Under the pieces are notes generated by a model that ran no database searches, was not told the origin of the DNA, and saw nothing but the letters and a program-made list of their open reading frames with translations. A program made the position numbers and the translations under genes. DNA of 64,000 nucleotides from positions 1 to 64,000 of the forward strand of contig NZ_LGUR01000200.1 in the NCBI RefSeq assembly GCF_001270495.1, in the 5' to 3' direction. Positions 34,767-45,020 of this stretch are shown here, piece by piece. Source of the DNA: Streptomyces viridochromogenes. Its GTDB lineage: Bacteria; Actinomycetota; Actinomycetes; Streptomycetales; Streptomycetaceae. Every line of letters starts with the position of its first letter. Positions within the stretch are counted from its first letter, which is position 1.

Positions 34767-35969
34767 TCAGGCCTTGGGTACCCGCACGATCAGCGCGTCA
34801 CCCTGGCCGCCGCCACCGCACAGGGCGGCCGCGCCCACGCCGCCGCCCCGCCGCTTCAGCTCCAGGGCCAGGTGCAGGACGAGCCGCGCACCCGACATAC
34901 CGATCGGGTGCCCCAGGGCGATCGCTCCGCCGTTGACGTTCACCCTTTCCGATGACACTCCGAGGTCCTTCATTGACTGCACCGCGACGGCGGCGAAGGC
35001 CTCGTTGATCTCGATCAGGTCGAGGTCGGCGACCTCCAGGCCCTCCTTCTTGAGGGCGTGCGCGATGGCGTTGGAGGGCTGGGAATGAAGGCTGTTGTCC
35101 GGCCCCGCCACGTTGCCGTGCGCGCCGATCTCCGCGATCCAGTCCAGGCCCAGCTCCTGCGCCTTGGCCTTGCTCATGACGACGACCGCGGCCGCGCCGT
35201 CCGAGATCTGGGACGACGAACCCGCGGTGATCGTGCCGTCCTTCGAGAACGCCGGGCGCAGCTTGCCCAGCGACTCCGCCGTGGTCTCCGCGCGGATGCC
35301 CTCGTCCTTGCTGAAGACGACCGGCTCGCCCTTGCGCTGCGGGATCTCGACCGGGGTGATCTCGGCCTCGAAGATGCCGTTCTTCTGGGCGGCGGCCGCG
35401 CGCTGGTGGGACTGGGCGGCGATCTCGTCCTGCTCGGGGCGCCGGATGCCGAGGCGGGTGTTGTGCTTCTCCGTGGACTCGCCCATGGCGATGTTCTCGA
35501 AGGAGTCGGTCAGACCGTCGTACGCCATCGCGTCGATCATCTCGACCGCGCCGTACTTGAAGCCCTCGCGGGACTTCGGCAGCAGGTGGGGGGCGTTGGT
35601 CATGGACTCCTGGCCGCCCGCGACGATCACGTCGAACTCGCCGGCGCGGATCAGCTGGTCCGCGAGCGCGATCGCGTCGAGGCCGGAGAGACACACCTTG
35701 TTGACGGTGAGCGCTGGGACGTTCATCGGGATGCCGGCCTTCACGGCGGCCTGGCGGGCCGGGATCTGGCCCGCGCCGGCCTGCAGCACCTGGCCCATGA
35801 TCACGTACTGCACCTGGTCGCCGCCGATCCCCGCGCGGTCGAGGGCGGCCTTGATCGCGAAGCCGCCGAGGTCGGCTCCCGAGAAGGACTTCAGCGAGCC
35901 CAGCAACCGTCCCATGGGCGTACGGGCGCCCGCGACGATGACCGAGGTCGTGCTGTTCGTTCCAGACAT
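34767..35969 (-). CDS. Acetyl-CoA acetyltransferase (thiolase)
   Basis: Biosynthetic-type thiolase of 400 aa, condensing two acetyl-CoA to acetoacetyl-CoA or the reverse. Acyl-binding Cys in [20 protein letters not shown] (about 90), the His site [19 protein letters not shown] (about 355), and the base Cys near the C-terminus in [14 protein letters not shown]. The ATG at 35969 has AAGGGGA upstream. It is divergent from the epimerase gene across 148 bp and followed by meaB. It probably works with the hydroxybutyryl-CoA dehydrogenase at 52424 in C4 acyl-CoA formation. Confidence 0.95.
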   Translation of the reverse strand: MSGTNSTTSVIVAGARTPMGRLLGSLKSFSGADLGGFAIKAALDRAGIGGDQVQYVIMGQVLQAGAGQIPARQAAVKAGIPMNVPALTVNKVCLSGLDAIALADQLIRAGEFDVIVAGGQESMTNAPHLLPKSREGFKYGAVEMIDAMAYDGLTDSFENIAMGESTEKHNTRLGIRRPEQDEIAAQSHQRAAAAQKNGIFEAEITPVEIPQRKGEPVVFSKDEGIRAETTAESLGKLRPAFSKDGTITAGSSSQISDGAAAVVVMSKAKAQELGLDWIAEIGAHGNVAGPDNSLHSQPSNAIAHALKKEGLEVADLDLIEINEAFAAVAVQSMKDLGVSSERVNVNGGAIALGHPIGMSGARLVLHLALELKRRGGGVGAAALCGGGGQGDALIVRVPKA

Positions 35970-36117
35970 GAGGTGCGATCCCCTTCCGGCTGCACTGCCG
36001 AGGAGTGAACGAGGGTTTACTTCGAATGTACTGAGTGGCACTCCGTGCCGTCACCGGGCCGTCGGTGTGATCGCGCGCACGTTGCGTAACCACCTCGGGA
36101 GCGCTGCACTGAGTTCC

Positions 36118-36558
36118 ATGCTGACGCGAATCGACCACATCGGGATCGCCTGTTTCGACCTGGACAAGACCGTGGAGTTCTACCGGGCCACCTACGGCTT
36201 CGAGGTGTTCCACTCCGAGGTCAACGAGGAGCAGGGCGTCCGCGAGGCCATGCTCAAGATCAATGACACCTCCGACGGCGGAGCCTCCTACCTGCAACTT
36301 CTCGAACCCACCCGCCCGGACTCCACCGTCGCGAAGTGGCTCGACAAGAACGGCGAGGGTGTCCACCACATCGCTTTCGGTACGGCGGACGTGGACGGCG
36401 ACGCCGCGGACATCAAGGACAAGGGCGTACGCGTTCTCTACGAAGAGCCGCGACGCGGCTCCATGGGGTCACGGATCACCTTCCTGCACCCCAAGGATTG
36501 CCATGGCGTACTGACAGAACTGGTCACTTCGGCGCCTGTTGAGTCACCTGAGCACTGA
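36118..36558 (+). CDS. Methylmalonyl-CoA epimerase
   Basis: Vicinal-oxygen-chelate fold epimerase of 146 aa, interconverting the R and S forms of methylmalonyl-CoA. Metal ligands are visible: His7 in MLTRIDHIGIACFDLDKTVEFY, His82-83 region in GEGVHHIAFGT, and Glu in HGVLTELV near the end. The ATG at 36118 has no close ribosome site (a GGGAG lies 17 nt upstream), so initiation may be weak. It is divergent from the thiolase-meaB pair, a common grouping in actinobacteria. It supplies the correct isomer for propionate entry and polyketide extender use. Confidence 0.94.
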   Translation: MLTRIDHIGIACFDLDKTVEFYRATYGFEVFHSEVNEEQGVREAMLKINDTSDGGASYLQLLEPTRPDSTVAKWLDKNGEGVHHIAFGTADVDGDAADIKDKGVRVLYEEPRRGSMGSRITFLHPKDCHGVLTELVTSAPVESPEH

Positions 36559-36791
36559 CCCCCGTACATATGGGCCGGTAGGGTTGGGGGCGGTCGCCGC
36601 TCAGTCCAGGGTGACCCGGCCCCTCCGTCAACGGTGGGACCGTTTCCGGGGTCCGGGTTTCGGGGGACGAGGGTGGGGCAACAGCCCGTGCTCCGCCGTT
36701 GATCTGACACCATTCCCCGGGGGCCCCGTTCGGCGGATGGACGGTGCTCGTATGGAGAGACTTGCGACCAGGGGACGGATGGGACCGCGCA

Positions 36792-39700
36792 GTGCGGGGC
36801 TACGAACGCCAGGAGCGAGAGCCGGCGGCTGACGTCGACCACCTCTCTCGGTTCGAGGCCGAGATGGATCGGCTGAAGACCGAGCGGGAAAAGGCGATCC
36901 AGCACGCCGAGGACCTCGGCTACCAGGTCGAGGTGCTGCGCGCCAAGTTGCACGAGGCGCGGCGCACCATCATGTCCCGGCCGGCCTTCGACGGCGGTGA
37001 CATCGGCTATCAGGCCGAGCAGTTGCTGCGGAACGCCCAGGTCCAGGCCGACCAGCTGCGCCAGGAGGCGGAGCGGGAGCTGAGCCAGGCCCGGGCGCAG
37101 ACCCAGCGCATCCTCCAGGAGCACGCGGAGAACGCGGCCCGGTTGCAGGCCGAGCTGCACCAGGAGGCGGTGACCCGCCGCCAGCAGCTGGACCAGGAGC
37201 TGGCCGAGCGCCGGCAGACGGTCGAGTCGCACGTCAACGAGAACGTGGCGTGGGCGGAGCAGCTGCGCGCCCGGACCGAGCAGCAGGCCCGTCGGCTCCT
37301 CGACGAGTCGCGCGCCGAGGCCGACCAGGCCATGGCCGCCGCACGCGCCGAGGCCGAGCGGCTCACCAGCGAGGCCCGGCAGCGCCTCACCGGCGCGGCC
37401 GAGGAGGCCCGTGCGGAGGCCGAGCAGATCCTGCTCCGGGCCCGTACGGACGCCGAGCGGCTGCTGAACGCCGCGTCCACGCAGGCCCAGGAGGCCACCG
37501 ACCACGCCGAGCAGCTGCGCAGCTCCACCGCGACCGAGTCGGACACCGCGCGCCGCCAGGCCACCGAGCTCAGCCGGGCCGCCGAGCAGCGCATGGCGGA
37601 GGCCGAGGAGGCGCTGCGCAAGGCGCAGTCCGAGGCCGAGAAGCTGGTCGCCGAGGCCAAGACGGCCGCCGAGAAGACGCTCTCCAGCGCCGAGTCGGCC
37701 AACGAGCAGCGCACGCGTACGGCGAAGGAGCAGGTCGCCCGCCTGGTCAGCGAGGCCACCAAGGAGGCGGAGAGCACCAAGGCGGACGCCGAGCAGATCG
37801 TCGCGGACGCGCGTGCCGAGGCCGAGAAGATCGTCGAGGAGGCCGCCGAGAAGGCCCGCACGATCACCGCCGAGGAGAGCGCGACCCAGCTGTCGAAGGC
37901 GGCCAAGACGGCCGAGGACGTCCTCAACAAGGCGCAGGAGGACGCCCAGAACACCACCAAGGCGGCAGCCGAGGAGGCGGAGCGGATCCGCACCGAGGCC
38001 GAGGCCGAGGCGGACCGGCTGCGGGCCGAGGCGCACGACATCGCCGAGCAGCTCAAGGGGTCGGCGAAGGACGACACCAAGGAGTACCGGGCCAAGACGG
38101 TCGAGCTTCAGGAGGAGGCCCGCCGGCTGCGCGGCGAGGCCGAGCAGCTGCGCTCCGAGGCGGTCGCCGAGGGCGAGAAGATCCGCGCGGAGGCCCGCAA
38201 GGAGGCCGTCCAGCAGATCGAGGAGGCGGCCAAGACCGCCGAGGAGCTGCTGTCCAAGACCAGGCAGGACGCGGACGAGCTGCGCCAGAAGGCCACGACG
38301 GACAGCGAGAAGGTCCGTACCGAGGCCATCGAGCGGGCGACGACACTGCGCCGCCAGGCCGAGGAGACACTCCAGCGCACCCGCCAGGAGGCCGAACGGC
38401 ACCGCGAGGAGGTCGTCGAGCAGGCCGAGGGCATCAAGGCCGACGCCGAGCGCGCCGCGCGTGAGCTGCACGAGGAGACCGAGCGGGCCATAGAGAGTCG
38501 CCGCGCTGAAGCCGCCGAGGAGCTGACGCGGCTGCAGTCGGAGGCCGAGCAGCGCCTCGCCGCCGCCGAGCAGGCGCTCACCGACGCCCGTGAGGAGGCC
38601 GCGCGCATCCGGCGCGAGGCCGTCGAGGAGACCGACCGGCTGCGCGCCGAGGCCGCCGAGCGAATCCGTACGCTCCAGCAGCAGGCCGAGGACGAGGCCG
38701 ACCGGCTGCGCGACGAGGCCGCGTCGGACGCGTCCGCGTCCCGTGCCGAGGGCGAGGCCATCGCCGTACGCCTGCGGTCGGAGGCCGCGGCCGAGGCCGA
38801 GCGGCTGAAGTCGGAGGCGCAGGACACCGCCGACCGGGTCCGAGCGGAGGCGCAGGCCGCCGCCGAGCGGCTCGCCACGGAGGCGTCCGAGACACTGGCC
38901 GCCGCCCAGGAGGAGGCCGCCCGGCGCCACCGCGAGGCCGAGGAGACCCTCGGCTCCGCCCGCCAGGAGGCGGACCAGGAGCGCGAGCGGGCCCGCGAGC
39001 AGAGCGAGGAGTTGCTGGCCTCCGCCCGTAAGCGGGTGGAGGAGGCCCAGGCCGAGGCGGTGCGGCTGGTCGAGGAGGCCGACCGGCGCGCCACCGAGAT
39101 GGTGTCGGCGGCCGAGCAGCACGCCCAGCAGGTCCGCGACTCCGTGTCCGGGCTGCACGAGCAGGCCCAGGAGGAGATCGCCGGGCTGCGCAGCGCCGCC
39201 GAGCACGCGGCGGACCGTACCCGTCGGGAGGCGCAGGAGGAGGCCGACCGGGTCCGCTCCGACGCCTACGCCGAGCGGGAGCGGGCCAGCGAGGACGCGG
39301 GCCGTATCCGGCGCGAGGCGAACGAGGAGTCCGAGGCCGCCAAGTCCCTCGCCGAGCGGACGGTCGGGGAGGCCATCGCCGAGGCGGAGCGGCTGCGGTC
39401 GGACGCCGCCGAGCACGCCCAGCGGGTGCGTACGGAGGCGTCGGACGCGATCGCCGAGGCCGACCAGGCCGCGTCGCGCACCCGGGCCGACGCCCGCGAG
39501 GACGCCAACCGGATCCGGTCGGACGCGGCGACGCAGGCCGACACCCTCATCACCGAGGCGCGCAACGAAGCCGAGCGGCTCCAGTCGGAGACGGTCGCGG
39601 AGGCCGACCGGGTGCGCACCGACGCGCTCGCGAAGGCCGAGAAGCTGGTCGGGGACGCCACGTCGGACGCGGAGCGGCTGCGCGCCGAGGCCGCGGAGAC

Positions 39701-40640
39701 GGTCGGGTCGGCACAGCAGCACGCCGAGCGGGTCCGCAGTGACTCCGAGCGGGTCAAGGCAGAGGCGGCGGCGGAGGCCGAGCGGCTGGTCAGCTCCGCG
39801 CGCGAGGAGGCCGAGCGCACCCTCGACGAGGCCCGCAAGAACGCCAACAAGCGGCGCTCCGAGGCGGCCGAGCAGGTCGACAAGCTCATCACGGAGACCA
39901 CGGCCGAGGCCGACAAGCTGCTCACCGAGGCGCAACAGCAGGCGCACAAGACGACCGCGGACGCCGAGGGACAGGCCGACACCATGGTGGGCGCCGCCCG
40001 CAAGGAGGCCGACCGGCTGGTCTCCGAGGCGACGGTCGAGGGCAACTCGATGGTGGAGAAGGCCCGTACGGACGCGGACGAGCTGCTCGTCGGCGCCCGC
40101 CGGGACGCCACCTCGATCAGGGAGCGCGCGGAGGAGCTGCGCGACCGCATCACGAGCGAGATCGAGGACCTGCACGAGCGGGCCCGCCGTGAGGCCGCCG
40201 AGACGATGAAGTCGACCGGCGACCGCTGCGACGCCCTCATCAAGGCCGCCGAGGAGCAGTTGGCCAAGGCGCAGGCGAAGGCCAAGGAGCTGGTCTCGGA
40301 GGCGAACTCCGAGGCGGGCAAGGTCCGTATCGCCGCCGTGAAGAAGGCCGAGGGCCTGCTGAAGGAGGCCGAGCAGAAGCGGTCCACGCTGATCCGGGAG
40401 GCCGAGGAGCTCAAGGCCGAGGCGGTCCGCGAGGCCCGGCGCACGGTCGAGGAGGGCAAGCGCGAGCTGGAGGTCCTGGTCCGGCGCCGCGAGGACATCA
40501 ACGCCGAAATCTCCCGGGTCCAGGACGTCCTGGAGGCGCTGGAGTCCTTCGAGACACCGGCCGCGGCGAAGGACGGCGGGGTCAAGGCGGGTGCGACGGT
40601 GGGCGCCCCTCGATCGGGTGGCAAGTCGTCAGACAGCTAG
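36792..40640 (+). CDS. scy: Polarity scaffold protein Scy
   Basis: Giant coiled-coil protein of about 1282 aa that organises the tip-growth assembly (polarisome) of Streptomyces hyphae. After a short head (RGYERQEREPAADVDHL) and an N-terminal coil (about 18-60), nearly the whole protein is an Ala/Glu/Arg-rich repeat of EAERLR-, EAEQL- and ADRVR-like heptads, the atypical long-period coiled coil described for Scy. The end (VRRREDINAEISRVQDVLEALESFETP) resembles the end of FilP. The GTG at 36792 is the best start for a product beginning RGYERQ; other starts a few codons upstream cannot be excluded. filP follows on the same strand. Confidence 0.93.
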   Translation: MRGYERQEREPAADVDHLSRFEAEMDRLKTEREKAIQHAEDLGYQVEVLRAKLHEARRTIMSRPAFDGGDIGYQAEQLLRNAQVQADQLRQEAERELSQARAQTQRILQEHAENAARLQAELHQEAVTRRQQLDQELAERRQTVESHVNENVAWAEQLRARTEQQARRLLDESRAEADQAMAAARAEAERLTSEARQRLTGAAEEARAEAEQILLRARTDAERLLNAASTQAQEATDHAEQLRSSTATESDTARRQATELSRAAEQRMAEAEEALRKAQSEAEKLVAEAKTAAEKTLSSAESANEQRTRTAKEQVARLVSEATKEAESTKADAEQIVADARAEAEKIVEEAAEKARTITAEESATQLSKAAKTAEDVLNKAQEDAQNTTKAAAEEAERIRTEAEAEADRLRAEAHDIAEQLKGSAKDDTKEYRAKTVELQEEARRLRGEAEQLRSEAVAEGEKIRAEARKEAVQQIEEAAKTAEELLSKTRQDADELRQKATTDSEKVRTEAIERATTLRRQAEETLQRTRQEAERHREEVVEQAEGIKADAERAARELHEETERAIESRRAEAAEELTRLQSEAEQRLAAAEQALTDAREEAARIRREAVEETDRLRAEAAERIRTLQQQAEDEADRLRDEAASDASASRAEGEAIAVRLRSEAAAEAERLKSEAQDTADRVRAEAQAAAERLATEASETLAAAQEEAARRHREAEETLGSARQEADQERERAREQSEELLASARKRVEEAQAEAVRLVEEADRRATEMVSAAEQHAQQVRDSVSGLHEQAQEEIAGLRSAAEHAADRTRREAQEEADRVRSDAYAERERASEDAGRIRREANEESEAAKSLAERTVGEAIAEAERLRSDAAEHAQRVRTEASDAIAEADQAASRTRADAREDANRIRSDAATQADTLITEARNEAERLQSETVAEADRVRTDALAKAEKLVGDATSDAERLRAEAAETVGSAQQHAERVRSDSERVKAEAAAEAERLVSSAREEAERTLDEARKNANKRRSEAAEQVDKLITETTAEADKLLTEAQQQAHKTTADAEGQADTMVGAARKEADRLVSEATVEGNSMVEKARTDADELLVGARRDATSIRERAEELRDRITSEIEDLHERARREAAETMKSTGDRCDALIKAAEEQLAKAQAKAKELVSEANSEAGKVRIAAVKKAEGLLKEAEQKRSTLIREAEELKAEAVREARRTVEEGKRELEVLVRRREDINAEISRVQDVLEALESFETPAAAKDGGVKAGATVGAPRSGGKSSDS

Positions 40641-40823
40641 CGGAGCGAGCGGGTTCCGGTGTCTCCTGGGGCCTTTGACCAAGTTTTTGGCAAGCCGTCC
40701 GACGGTTAGCCACTCAAAAGGGGTCTCATTCTCCAGATCAAACACGTATCCGCTCGATGACACACCGCTTCGGCCCCTAGGATTCCACTTATCACCTCAC
40801 CGGTCTCATTCGACAGGAACCCC

Positions 40824-41759
40824 ATGAGCGACACTTCCCCCTACGGCTTCGAGCTTGTGCGGCGTGGGTACGACCGCGCTCAGGTGGACGAACGGATCTC
40901 CAAGCTCGTCTCCGACCGTGACAGCGCTCTCGCCCGCATCACCGCTCTGGAAAAGCGCATCGAGGAGCTCCACCTCGAAACGCAGAACGCCCAGGCTCAG
41001 GTAACCGACGCAGAGCCGTCGTACGCCGGTCTCGGCGCGCGTGTCGAGAAGATCCTCCGCCTCGCCGAGGAAGAGGCCAAGGATCTGCGCGAGGAGGCAC
41101 GTCGCGCGGCCGAGCAGCACCGCGAGCTCGCGGAGTCGGCGGCCCAGCAGGTCCGCAACGACGCAGAATCGTTCGCTGCGGAGCGCAAGGCCAAGGCCGA
41201 GGACGAAGGCGTCCGGATCGTCGAGAAGGCCAAGAGCGACGCTTCCCAGCTGCGTTCCGAGGCGCAGAAGGACGCGCAGTCCAAGCGCGAGGAGGCCGAC
41301 GCCCTCTTCGAGGAGACCCGTGCCAAGGCCGCTCAGGCCGCCGCCGACTTCGAGACGAACCTCGCCAAGCGCCGCGAGCAGTCCGAGCGCGACCTGGCGT
41401 CCCGTCAGCAGAAGGCGGAGAAGCGCCTCGCGGAGATCGAGCACCGCGCGGAGCAGCTGCGCCTGGAGGCGGAGAAGCTGCGCACCGACGCCGAGCGCCG
41501 GGCCCGCCAGACGGTGGAGACGGCCCAGCGTCAGGCCGAGGACATCGTGGCGGACGCCAACGCCAAGGCCGACCGCATCCGTTCGGAATCCGAGCGCGAG
41601 CTCGCGGCTCTCACCAACCGCCGCGACAGCATCAACGCTCAGCTGACGAACGTCCGCGAGATGCTGGCGACCCTCACGGGCGCCGCGGTGGCCGCCGCCG
41701 GCACCCCGGCCGAGGACGAGCCGATCTCCCGGGGGGTTCCCGCCCAGCAGACCCGGTAA
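40824..41759 (+). CDS. filP: Coiled-coil cytoskeletal protein FilP
   Basis: Intermediate-filament-like coiled-coil protein of 311 aa that forms networks behind growing hyphal tips and interacts with Scy and DivIVA. The N-terminus MSDTSPYGFELVRRGYDRAQVDERISKLVSD resembles a DivIVA-type head. A long Glu/Arg/Ala coil covers about 25-280 and ends with ALTNRRDSINAQLTNVREMLATLTG, similar to the Scy end. The ATG at 40824 has CAGGAA upstream. A strong terminator follows. The 183-bp gap after scy suggests a separate promoter. Confidence 0.95.
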   Translation: MSDTSPYGFELVRRGYDRAQVDERISKLVSDRDSALARITALEKRIEELHLETQNAQAQVTDAEPSYAGLGARVEKILRLAEEEAKDLREEARRAAEQHRELAESAAQQVRNDAESFAAERKAKAEDEGVRIVEKAKSDASQLRSEAQKDAQSKREEADALFEETRAKAAQAAADFETNLAKRREQSERDLASRQQKAEKRLAEIEHRAEQLRLEAEKLRTDAERRARQTVETAQRQAEDIVADANAKADRIRSESERELAALTNRRDSINAQLTNVREMLATLTGAAVAAAGTPAEDEPISRGVPAQQTR

Positions 41760-41788
41760 CGATCCGGTACACGTCTGCTGAATTTTGG

Positions 41789-41824
41789 CAAAGCCCTCTG
41801 CCACTGGGGTGGCAGAGGGCTTTG
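41789..41824 (+). terminator. Terminator after filP
   Basis: A 16-bp perfect stem (CAAAGCCCTCTGCCAC, 41789-41804, complement 41809-41824) with a TGGG loop, followed by a T-rich run (cccgtttt). It also overlaps the -35 region expected for the next gene. Confidence 0.9.
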
Positions 41825-41845
41825 TCCCGTTTTAGCGTGGGCGGC

Positions 41846-42814
41846 ATGATCGAGCTCGAGGGGCTGACCAAGCGGTACGGCGAGAAGGTGGCGGTCAACA
41901 ACCTCACCTTCACCGTCAGACCGGGCATCGTCACCGGTTTCCTCGGCCCCAACGGCGCCGGGAAGTCCACGACCATGCGGATGGTCCTGGGCCTCGATCA
42001 CCCCACCGTCGGCGACGTCCGTATCGACGGCAAGCACTACGACCAGCTCAAGGACCCGCTGACGTATATCGGCGCCCTGCTGGAGGCCAAGGCCTGGCAC
42101 GGCGGGCGCAGCGCCTTCAACCATCTGCTGTGCCTCGCGCAGAGCAACGGCATTCCGCGGAGCCGGGTGCGCCAGGTGCTGGAGACGGTCGGGCTGACGG
42201 CGGTCGCGAAGAAGAAGACCAAGGGCTTCTCGATGGGTATGGGGCAGCGGCTCGGGATCGCGGGCGCGCTGCTCGGCGATCCGCGGATCCTGATGTTCGA
42301 CGAGCCGGTCAACGGGCTCGACCCCGAGGGCATCCACTGGATCCGCAACCTGATGAAATCCCTGGCCGCCCAGGGGCGGACCGTGTTCGTCTCCTCCCAT
42401 CTGATGAGTGAGATGGCCCTGACCGCCGACCACCTCGTGGTCATCGGCCAGGGGCGGCTGCTCGCCGACACGTCCATGGCCGACTTCATCGAGCGGAACT
42501 CGCGGTCGTACGTCCGTATCCGCACCCCGCAGCGGGAGCGGCTGCTCGACGTCCTGCACACGGCCGGGACGACGGCCGTGGAGAGCGGGGACGGCACGCT
42601 GGAGGTCGACGGCAGCAAGGCCGAGCAGATCGGGGAGCTGGCGGCGCGGCACGGGATCGTGCTGCACGAGCTGAGCCCGCAACAGGCCTCCCTGGAGGAG
42701 GCGTTCATGCAGCTGACCGCGGAGTCGGTGGAGTACCACGCACACGCGGACACGCCGCGTCGTGAGCAGCGACAGGTGCAGCAGTCGTGGGGCAACGAGT
42801 GGAGGAGGAGCTGA
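41846..42814 (+). CDS. ABC-2 type exporter ATP-binding protein (pair 1)
   Basis: ABC transporter ATPase of 322 aa. Walker A GFLGPNGAGKSTTMRM, signature-like KGFSMGMGQRLGIAGALL, Walker B ILMFDEPVNGLDPEG, H-loop VSSHLMSEM. The C-terminal part (about 225-322) is the usual accessory region ending in a His/Arg-rich tail. The ATG at 41846 lacks a ribosome site and has TAGCGT 7 nt upstream, so it may be leaderless. It is coupled with the permease at 42817 and very similar to the ATPase at 43752, evidently a duplicated pair. Substrate unknown. Confidence 0.92.
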   Translation: MIELEGLTKRYGEKVAVNNLTFTVRPGIVTGFLGPNGAGKSTTMRMVLGLDHPTVGDVRIDGKHYDQLKDPLTYIGALLEAKAWHGGRSAFNHLLCLAQSNGIPRSRVRQVLETVGLTAVAKKKTKGFSMGMGQRLGIAGALLGDPRILMFDEPVNGLDPEGIHWIRNLMKSLAAQGRTVFVSSHLMSEMALTADHLVVIGQGRLLADTSMADFIERNSRSYVRIRTPQRERLLDVLHTAGTTAVESGDGTLEVDGSKAEQIGELAARHGIVLHELSPQQASLEEAFMQLTAESVEYHAHADTPRREQRQVQQSWGNEWRRS

Positions 42815-42816
42815 GC

Positions 42817-43587
42817 ATGGCAGCCACCCAGGTCGTCCGCTCCGAATGGACCAAGATCCGGTCCGTGGCCTCCACCGTGTGGACGCTCTCCCTCGCCGTG
42901 GTGGTCACCATCGCCCTCGGCATGCTGATCTCGGGCCTGTCGGCGAACGAGTTCGACAACATGAGCGAGCGGGACAGGCTCTCCTTCGATCCGACCTTCA
43001 TCAGCTTCGCCGGGATGAGCCTCGGTCAGCTCGCGCTGATCGTGTTCGGCGTGCTCGTCGTCTCGAACGAGTACAGCACCGGCATGATCCGCACCTCGCT
43101 GGCCGCCGTACCGCGCCGCGGGACCTTCCTGGCCAGCAAGATCGCGGTGGCGACCGGCCTCGCACTCGTCGTCGGCCTGGCGACCAGCTTCGTCACCTTC
43201 TTCCTCGGGCAGGCGATGCTCGGCGAGCACCGGGCGGAGATCGGCGACCCGGGAGTGCTGCGCGCGGTGATCGGCGGCGGGCTCTACATGGCCCTCATCG
43301 CGATGTTCTCGATGGGCGTCGCCGCGATGCTGCGCTCGCCGATGCTGTCGCTGGGCATCCTGATGCCGTTCTTCTTCCTGGTCTCCAACATCCTCGGCAA
43401 CGTCTCGGCGACCGAGAAGATCGGCCGCTATCTGCCCGACCAGGCCGGCAGCAAGATCATGCAGGTGGTCACCCCGGTCGACGACGAGACACCGTACGGA
43501 CCCTGGGGCGGGCTCGGGATCATGGTGCTGTGGGTGATCGCGGCACTCGTCGGCGGTTACGTCACGCTCAGGAAGCGGGACGCATAG
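42817..43587 (+). CDS. ABC-2 type exporter permease (pair 1)
   Basis: Membrane subunit of 256 aa with six hydrophobic segments. It starts MAATQVVRSEWTKIRSVASTVWTL, a form typical of this family, followed by membrane helices at about 25-45, 65-90 (SFAGMSLGQLALIVFGVLVVSNEYSTGMIRTSL), 105-130, 150-175, 180-200 and 230-250. The ATG at 42817 follows GGAGGAGGAG and lies 2 bp after the ATPase stop. It shares the SEWTKIRSV start and the SNEYSTGMIRT motif with the permease at 45017. Substrate unknown. Confidence 0.9.
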   Translation: MAATQVVRSEWTKIRSVASTVWTLSLAVVVTIALGMLISGLSANEFDNMSERDRLSFDPTFISFAGMSLGQLALIVFGVLVVSNEYSTGMIRTSLAAVPRRGTFLASKIAVATGLALVVGLATSFVTFFLGQAMLGEHRAEIGDPGVLRAVIGGGLYMALIAMFSMGVAAMLRSPMLSLGILMPFFFLVSNILGNVSATEKIGRYLPDQAGSKIMQVVTPVDDETPYGPWGGLGIMVLWVIAALVGGYVTLRKRDA

Positions 43588-43751
43588 CGGGACGCGCAGG
43601 GGGCGTGCGGCGGGACGTGGGGGCTCCGGAGAGCCGTCGGCGCGCGAAGTTTTACCTGCCCTTGAGCGGAACCGTCAGCGCCTCGGTATCCTCCTAACCC
43701 TTACGGGGGGCGTGTGCCCCGCTGTCCTGAACCTTTCGATGGGTGCGGAGC

Positions 43752-45020
43752 ATGATCGAGGCAGTCGGCCTGACCAAGCGCTACGGCGACAAGACCGCTG
43801 TGTACAACCTGTCCTTCCAGGTGCGGCCCGGTTCCGTCACCGGATTCCTGGGACCCAACGGCTCGGGCAAGTCGACGACGATGCGGATGATCCTCGGCCT
43901 GGACAACCCGACCGCGGGACAAGTCACGATCGGCGGCTATCCGTACCGCAAGCTGCCCAACGCCCCCCGCCAGGTGGGCGCCCTGCTGGACGCCAAGGCC
44001 GTGCACGGCGGCCGGGCCGCCCGCAACCACCTGCTGTCCCTGGCCCAGCTGTCCGGTATCCCGGCCCGGCGGGTGGACGAGGTGCTGGGCGTGGTCGGCC
44101 TCCAGGACGTGGCCGGCAGGCGCTCCAAGGGCTTCTCGCTCGGCATGGGTCAGCGGCTCGGCATCGCCGCCGCGCTGCTCGGCGACCCTCAGGTGCTGCT
44201 GTTCGACGAGCCGGTCAACGGCCTCGACCCCGAGGGCATCCTCTGGGTGCGGAACCTGATGAAGTCGCTGGCGGCCGAGGGCCGTACCGTCTTCGTCTCC
44301 TCCCACCTCATGAGCGAGATGGCGCTGACCGCCGACCACCTGATCGTGATCGGGCGCGGCCAGCTGCTCGCCGACATGAGCGTCAAGGACTTCATCGCGG
44401 CGAACTCGGCCGGCTTCGCCCGGGTCCGTACGCCCGACACCGAGCCGCAGCTGCGCGAGAAGCTGTCCACGGCGCTCGCCGAGGCGGGCGGGCAGGTGCT
44501 GCCCGAGCAGGACGGCGCGCTGCGGGTGACCGGGCTGCCGCTCCCTCGCATCAGCGACATCGCGCACGACACGGACGTACGGCTGTGGGAGCTGTCGCCG
44601 CACCAGGCCTCGCTGGAGGAGGCGTACATGCGGATGACACAGGGTGCCGTCGACTACCGCTCGACGATCGACCAGAAGGCAGGTCTCCAACAGCCGCTGC
44701 CGCCGGGCGCCCAGCCGCCGATGCCGGTGCCGGGGCAGGGCCAGCCCGGCTGGTACGCCCCGCCGCCGCCCCAGCAGGGCGGGCAGCCGTTCGCCGCGCC
44801 GCAGGGCGGGCCGGGGCCGTACGGCGCCCCTGGCGCGCCCGCTGCGGCACCGGGGGCGGACGCGCCCAACCCGTACGCCCAGCACGCGCCCCAGGCGCCC
44901 CAGGGCCAGGCTCAGCCCCCTGCCGCGCCGCCGCAGGCCCCGGCACAGCCGCCCGTGGCCCCCGCACCCGTCGCCCCCTCCGCCCCTGCCGCCCCGACCA
45001 AGCCCGAGGACGCCCGATGA
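43752..45020 (+). CDS. ABC-2 type exporter ATP-binding protein with Pro-rich tail (pair 2)
   Basis: ABC ATPase of 422 aa. Walker A GFLGPNGSGKSTTMRM, signature KGFSLGMGQRLGIAAALL, Walker B VLLFDEPVNGLDPEG and H-loop VSSHLMSEM match the ATPase at 41846. From about 305 to the end is a Pro/Gln/Ala/Gly-rich disordered tail (for example PPGAQPPMPVPGQGQPGWYA) that the first ATPase lacks; it may tether partners. The ATG at 43752 has GGAG almost adjacent. A possible promoter (TTGAGC 43662, TATCCT 43687) lies upstream. The stop overlaps the permease start (ATGA). Confidence 0.91.
   Translation: MIEAVGLTKRYGDKTAVYNLSFQVRPGSVTGFLGPNGSGKSTTMRMILGLDNPTAGQVTIGGYPYRKLPNAPRQVGALLDAKAVHGGRAARNHLLSLAQLSGIPARRVDEVLGVVGLQDVAGRRSKGFSLGMGQRLGIAAALLGDPQVLLFDEPVNGLDPEGILWVRNLMKSLAAEGRTVFVSSHLMSEMALTADHLIVIGRGQLLADMSVKDFIAANSAGFARVRTPDTEPQLREKLSTALAEAGGQVLPEQDGALRVTGLPLPRISDIAHDTDVRLWELSPHQASLEEAYMRMTQGAVDYRSTIDQKAGLQQPLPPGAQPPMPVPGQGQPGWYAPPPPQQGGQPFAAPQGGPGPYGAPGAPAAAPGADAPNPYAQHAPQAPQGQAQPPAAPPQAPAQPPVAPAPVAPSAPAAPTKPEDAR

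Noticed and set aside
36438..40175. 1245-aa open frame antisense to scy
   Set aside because: It is a Leu/Gly/Arg/Val-rich mirror of the heptad repeats of scy, without ribosome site or domain; a by-product of high GC and repeat structure.
36792..40640. Repetitive DNA of scy considered as tandem repeat or mobile sequence
   Set aside because: The periodicity follows coiled-coil heptads at protein level; DNA copies are not identical, so it is a protein constraint.
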